The translations under genes and the position numbers were made by a program. Of a DNA stretch of 10,027 nt, positions 7,041 to 10,027 are shown piece by piece (position 1 is the first letter of the stretch; each line of letters starts with the position of its first letter). This stretch comes from Gammaproteobacteria bacterium. GTDB lineage: Bacteria; Pseudomonadota; Gammaproteobacteria; DSM-19610. The notes under the pieces are model-generated. The model made no database searches, was not told the DNA's origin, and was given only the letters and a program-made list of their open reading frames with translations. Location of the stretch: contig JAUXDG010000086.1 of assembly GCA_030618475.1 (NCBI GenBank), forward strand, positions 1 through 10,027, given 5' to 3'.

Positions 7041-7727
7041 ATGTCTTTATCCCTCCATAACATACGGACTTACCTGCCAATATTTATCAGCAGCAATAGA
7101 TACCTCATCGGTTTTCTCGCCTTTTTCTATATAAACATGTCACCCATAGCCGGCGAGCTTGAGAGACTGTCAGTCACTGTTGAAAATGGTGATTACAGGA
7201 TACATGTAGTAATGGTGATGGACGCACCTGCAGATTATGTTTACAGAGTGATAACCGATTACAAACATGCCTACCGAATCAACCCCTGTGTTACGGAAAG
7301 TGAAATCCTGCCCTCTCCTGACGAAGATACGGTGAGGGTGTACAACCACTCTGTACACTGTATCTGGCTGTTCTGCTTCGATATCGACTGGATCGGAGAT
7401 ATCGTAGAGTTGCAGGAGGGTTATCTGATGATAGACACACTCCCACAGTACAGTAGCTTTGACTCGGGTAGGGCGGTGTGGCGTATACATCCGCAGGGGG
7501 AACGCACATGGATCTTCCATCACTCACACTTCAAGCCGAACTTCTTCATTCCTCCACTCATTGGTGAACATATCATAAAGCAACATATGCGGGATGAAAC
7601 ACTGGATACCTTTAAAAGAATTGAGTGCCATGCAAAGATCCTGCTGGAAAGAGACATGGAGAACGAAACCGATCACCTGGAAAAACTTGTAAGAGATGGA
7701 AGGGATTGCATTAATGTTAACGGCTAA
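7041..7727 (+). CDS. Exported SRPBCC/START-like protein of unknown ligand
   Basis: From the preferred ATG the product has 228 residues. A basic N-region is followed by a hydrophobic stretch (about 21-37, LIGFLAFFYINMSPIA) that reads as a signal peptide, with cleavage possible near A37-G38, or as a membrane anchor. The rest fits the SRPBCC (Bet v 1/START, polyketide cyclase/COQ10-like) fold. The typical strand-helix opening MDAPADYVYRVITDYKHAYR lies at 60-79, and PPLIGEHIIKQHMRDETLDT lies in the long C-terminal helix region. Such domains bind lipids or other hydrophobic ligands; no ligand or reaction can be named here. Cysteines 83, 107 and 112 sit in or near an aromatic-rich stretch. The start of the downstream cytochrome lipoprotein lies 27 nt away, so an operon is likely. 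Codon use is clearly AT-richer than in jetABCD. A 249-residue form from GTG 6978 is possible but less likely. Confidence 0.8.
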   Translation: MSLSLHNIRTYLPIFISSNRYLIGFLAFFYINMSPIAGELERLSVTVENGDYRIHVVMVMDAPADYVYRVITDYKHAYRINPCVTESEILPSPDEDTVRVYNHSVHCIWLFCFDIDWIGDIVELQEGYLMIDTLPQYSSFDSGRAVWRIHPQGERTWIFHHSHFKPNFFIPPLIGEHIIKQHMRDETLDTFKRIECHAKILLERDMENETDHLEKLVRDGRDCINVNG

Positions 7728-7754
7728 CAGGTCTGATTGTTGCTCAAGAGAATC

Positions 7755-8141
7755 ATGAAGCAGTCCTTATCTTTAACTTTTTCCCTTGCATTGCTGACCT
7801 GTCTCAGCCTTGCAGGGTGCGCAATCGAACCACGCATCAGCTATCAACGTGACGTGCATCCTATCTTTGAAGAGAAGTGCACTGGCTGTCATACCCCACC
7901 TTACGGCGAAGGCTACAGGCAAACAGGGCTGGACATGGGAAGTTATGAGACACTCGTGCAAGGCTCGATATACGGCCCCGTAATCGTGCCTGGCAACAGC
8001 AGAAAGAGCGCCCTGAATATACTGGTAGAGGGTCGGGCAGGTGATCTATCGCGTGCACTGGAAATAAAACACAAGCCAATGACTGATCGCGAGATCGAGG
8101 TTCTGCGTTTGTGGGTCGGGCAGGGAGCGCTTAATAATTAA
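7755..8141 (+). CDS. Monoheme cytochrome c-type lipoprotein
   Basis: The product has 128 residues. A lipoprotein signal peptide (1-21) ends in lipobox LAGC with the lipidated cysteine at 22; Ala at +2 predicts an outer-membrane rather than inner-membrane destination. A single haem-binding motif CTGCH (42-46) follows VHPIFEEK, the usual lead-in of small cytochrome c domains of the PSCyt/planctomycete-type family. VPGNSRKSAL (78-87) and the ending LRLWVGQGA fit the same family. M109 in HKPMTD is the likely distal haem ligand. The partner and redox role are unknown; its position just after the exported SRPBCC protein suggests a joint envelope function. ATG at 7755 gives a standard signal peptide; TTG codons at 7737 and 7740 would add six or five residues and have a slightly better-spaced AGG. 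Confidence 0.82.
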   Translation: MKQSLSLTFSLALLTCLSLAGCAIEPRISYQRDVHPIFEEKCTGCHTPPYGEGYRQTGLDMGSYETLVQGSIYGPVIVPGNSRKSALNILVEGRAGDLSRALEIKHKPMTDREIEVLRLWVGQGALNN

Positions 8142-8180
8142 AGCATGCAACATAACACACAAACCGTTACACTATGCGGT

Positions 8181-8204
8181 CCGGCTGACTTCAGGATACG
8201 CCGG
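8181..8204 (+). other. Weak stem-loop in the deaD leader
   Basis: CCGGC (8181-8185) can pair with GCCGG (8200-8204) around a 14-nt loop, 46 nt before the deaD start. No T-run follows, so it is not an obvious terminator. Cold-inducible helicase genes often have long structured leaders, so a role in mRNA structure is conceivable, but a 5-bp stem can arise by chance. Confidence 0.2.
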
Positions 8205-8250
8205 TTAAGCCCTTGCGTTCCACGCATTCCATCTATTTCAGGCACTGCAC

Positions 8251-10002
8251 ATGAATACCGGCACGGTAACTGCGTTTAATCAATTGGCGCTGAATAAATC
8301 TCTTCTTAAAGCATTGGATGATGTGGGTTATGAAACCCCCTCGCCCATCCAGGCACAAACGATTCCGCTGTTACTGGAAGGCAAAGACGTACTGGGTCAG
8401 GCACAAACCGGCACCGGAAAAACTGCGGCTTTTGCCCTGCCGATATTATCCAACCTCGATTTAAAACAGAAAGGCCCGCAGGTTTTAGTACTGGCACCCA
8501 CCCGTGAACTGGCTATCCAGGTGGCTGAAGCCTTTCAAAAATACGCCAAGCATATGAAAGGTTTTCATGTATTACCGGTTTATGGCGGTCAGGATTACCG
8601 CGGACAGCTCCGCGCCCTGGAGCGCGGTATACATGTAGCAGTGGGTACACCCGGCCGCGTAATGGATCACATGCGTCGTGGCACCTTAAAACTGGACAAA
8701 CTCACCACGCTGGTGCTGGATGAAGCCGATGAAATGCTACGCATGGGCTTTATCGATGATGTGGAATGGATACTTGAACAAACGCCGTCAAACAGACAAA
8801 TCGCCCTGTTCTCGGCCACCATGCCACAACAGATTCGTCGCATTGCCACAAAATATTTAAATGAACCCGCACAAATTACCATCAAGGTTAAAACCACCAC
8901 GGCCGAGACCATTCGCCAGCGCTTCTGGCCGGTCAGTGGCGTGCATAAACTGGATGCCTTGACCCGTATCCTTGAAGCCGAACACTTTGATGCCATGCTT
9001 ATATTTGTGCGTACCAAAACCGCAACGGCTGAGTTATCTGAAAAACTGGAAGCACGTGGTTATGCCTCGGCACCACTCAACGGCGACATTCCACAGAACC
9101 AGCGCGAACGCACCATTACAAATTTAAAAAAAGGCAATCTGGACATCATTGTCGCCACGGATGTCGCCGCACGCGGTCTCGACGTGGGACGTATCAGCCA
9201 CGTAGTGAATTACGATATTCCGTATGACACGGAATCCTATGTACATCGTATCGGGCGTACCGGTCGTGCCGGTCGGCAGGGCGATGCAATCTTGTTTGTC
9301 GCACCGCGTGAAAGACGTATGCTAAGCGCCATTGAGAAAGCCACCAGGCAGAAGATCGACATTATGGATCTGCCTTCAACTGAGCTCATCAATGACAAGC
9401 GTATCGCAAAATTCAAACAGCGCATCACCGATACCCTGGCGAATGAAGAATTAGGCTTGTTTTCCCAGCTGATTGAACAATACCAGCAGGAACATAACGT
9501 GCCGGCAGAGGAAGTTGCCGCCGCTCTTGCCCAACTGTTACAAGGTAACACCCCCTTTCTGTTACAGAACAAACCACAACGGAAAGCAGATAACAGCTGG
9601 AAAAAAGATGAAAGAAAACCACATAAAAAACATGAGCGCTCTTCAAGAAAAGAGGCGCCACCTGAAGAAGGCATGAAGCGTTACCGCATTGAAGTAGGTC
9701 ATAACCACAAGGTTAAGCCCGGCAACATCGTCGGCGCTATCGCCAATGAAGCAGGTATCGACAGCCAACACATTGGACGCATCAATATTCATGATGACTA
9801 CAGCCTGATTGATTTACCCGAAGGCATGCCCAAAGCTATATTCAACGACTTGAAAAAAGTCTGGGTATCGGGCCAACAATTAAAGATTTCCCATCTGGCA
9901 AAGGAAAGAAGTCCCAGGAAATCAGATAATCGCGCCAAAAATGAAACAAGAAGACGAAGCCAGGCTAAAAAAAGCAGCAAGAAAAAAGTGCGAAAAAAAT
10001 GA
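8251..10002 (+). CDS. deaD: ATP-dependent DEAD-box RNA helicase DeaD/CsdA
   Basis: At 583 residues this is a full DeaD-type helicase, acting in RNA unwinding for ribosome assembly, mRNA decay and cold adaptation. Motifs in order: Q-motif region with F9 and GYETPSPIQ (26-34), motif I AQTGTGKT (51-58), motif II DEAD (157-160), motif III SAT (188-190), and motif VI HRIGRTGRAGR (332-342). A DbpA-type RNA-binding domain follows at about 475-549 (opening MKRYRIEVGHNHKVKPGNI), then a Lys/Arg-rich tail (551-583) likely to bind RNA non-specifically. The segment joining helicase core and RNA-binding domain is also lysine-rich (about 440-470). It is somewhat shorter than the E. coli enzyme (about 630), mostly through linker and tail. 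ATG 8251 has a weak AGG 8 nt upstream. It is probably transcribed on its own from the 109-nt gap upstream. All catalytic motifs are intact. Confidence 0.95.
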   Translation: MNTGTVTAFNQLALNKSLLKALDDVGYETPSPIQAQTIPLLLEGKDVLGQAQTGTGKTAAFALPILSNLDLKQKGPQVLVLAPTRELAIQVAEAFQKYAKHMKGFHVLPVYGGQDYRGQLRALERGIHVAVGTPGRVMDHMRRGTLKLDKLTTLVLDEADEMLRMGFIDDVEWILEQTPSNRQIALFSATMPQQIRRIATKYLNEPAQITIKVKTTTAETIRQRFWPVSGVHKLDALTRILEAEHFDAMLIFVRTKTATAELSEKLEARGYASAPLNGDIPQNQRERTITNLKKGNLDIIVATDVAARGLDVGRISHVVNYDIPYDTESYVHRIGRTGRAGRQGDAILFVAPRERRMLSAIEKATRQKIDIMDLPSTELINDKRIAKFKQRITDTLANEELGLFSQLIEQYQQEHNVPAEEVAAALAQLLQGNTPFLLQNKPQRKADNSWKKDERKPHKKHERSSRKEAPPEEGMKRYRIEVGHNHKVKPGNIVGAIANEAGIDSQHIGRINIHDDYSLIDLPEGMPKAIFNDLKKVWVSGQQLKISHLAKERSPRKSDNRAKNETRRRSQAKKSSKKKVRKK

Positions 10003-10027
10003 ACAATAATGGTGCCGACGGCCGGAG

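Noticed and set aside
9590..9676. Separate small gene or repeat in the lysine-rich part of deaD
   Set aside because: The A-rich stretch encodes the basic linker before the DbpA-type domain in the deaD frame; the alternative frames show no domain and no ribosome binding site.

Overview
The window looks like chromosomal DNA from a gammaproteobacterium. The DeaD-type helicase, the gammaproteobacterial style of the SRPBCC and cytochrome c genes, and the WbpP/TviC-type epimerase tail all fit that. I cannot name the genus from the sequence alone. All supported genes lie on the + strand.

Left edge (1-132): the last 43 codons of a nucleotide-sugar epimerase, presumably the end of a capsule or O-antigen gene or cluster that continues outside the window.

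Core (152-6792): a complete four-gene type I Wadjet system, jetA-jetB-jetC-jetD, packed as one operon with gaps of 4 and 5 nt and a 4-nt overlap. JetA (DUF3375, kleisin-like), JetB (DUF4194, MukE/KITE-like) and JetC (MukB-like SMC ATPase) should form a loop-extruding SMC complex. JetD (DUF3322/DUF2220 with a Toprim nuclease fold) should cut small circular DNA that the complex has fully extruded. Walker A, ABC signature, Walker B and the Toprim acidic residues are all present, and no frameshift or internal stop is seen, so the system looks intact. Both the first and last genes use TTG starts. Hand counts of single 60-base lines give about 60-68% GC in the operon, against about 35-52% in its neighbours, which suggests horizontal acquisition. 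No integrase, tRNA or flanking repeat is visible.

Middle (6793-8141): a 248-nt gap up to the preferred start at 7041 contains short dyads and a possible -10 element. It is followed by two AT-richer genes that are probably co-transcribed: an exported SRPBCC/START-like protein of unknown ligand, and a small monoheme cytochrome c lipoprotein. They look like an envelope pair unrelated to Wadjet.

Right (8251-10002): a full-length DEAD-box RNA helicase of the DeaD/CsdA family with a C-terminal DbpA-type RNA-binding domain and a lysine/arginine-rich tail. After its stop only 25 nt remain, and nothing can be called in them.

The most notable system is the Wadjet operon. It is a known defence type, but here it sits directly behind a surface-polysaccharide gene with almost no room for its own promoter.
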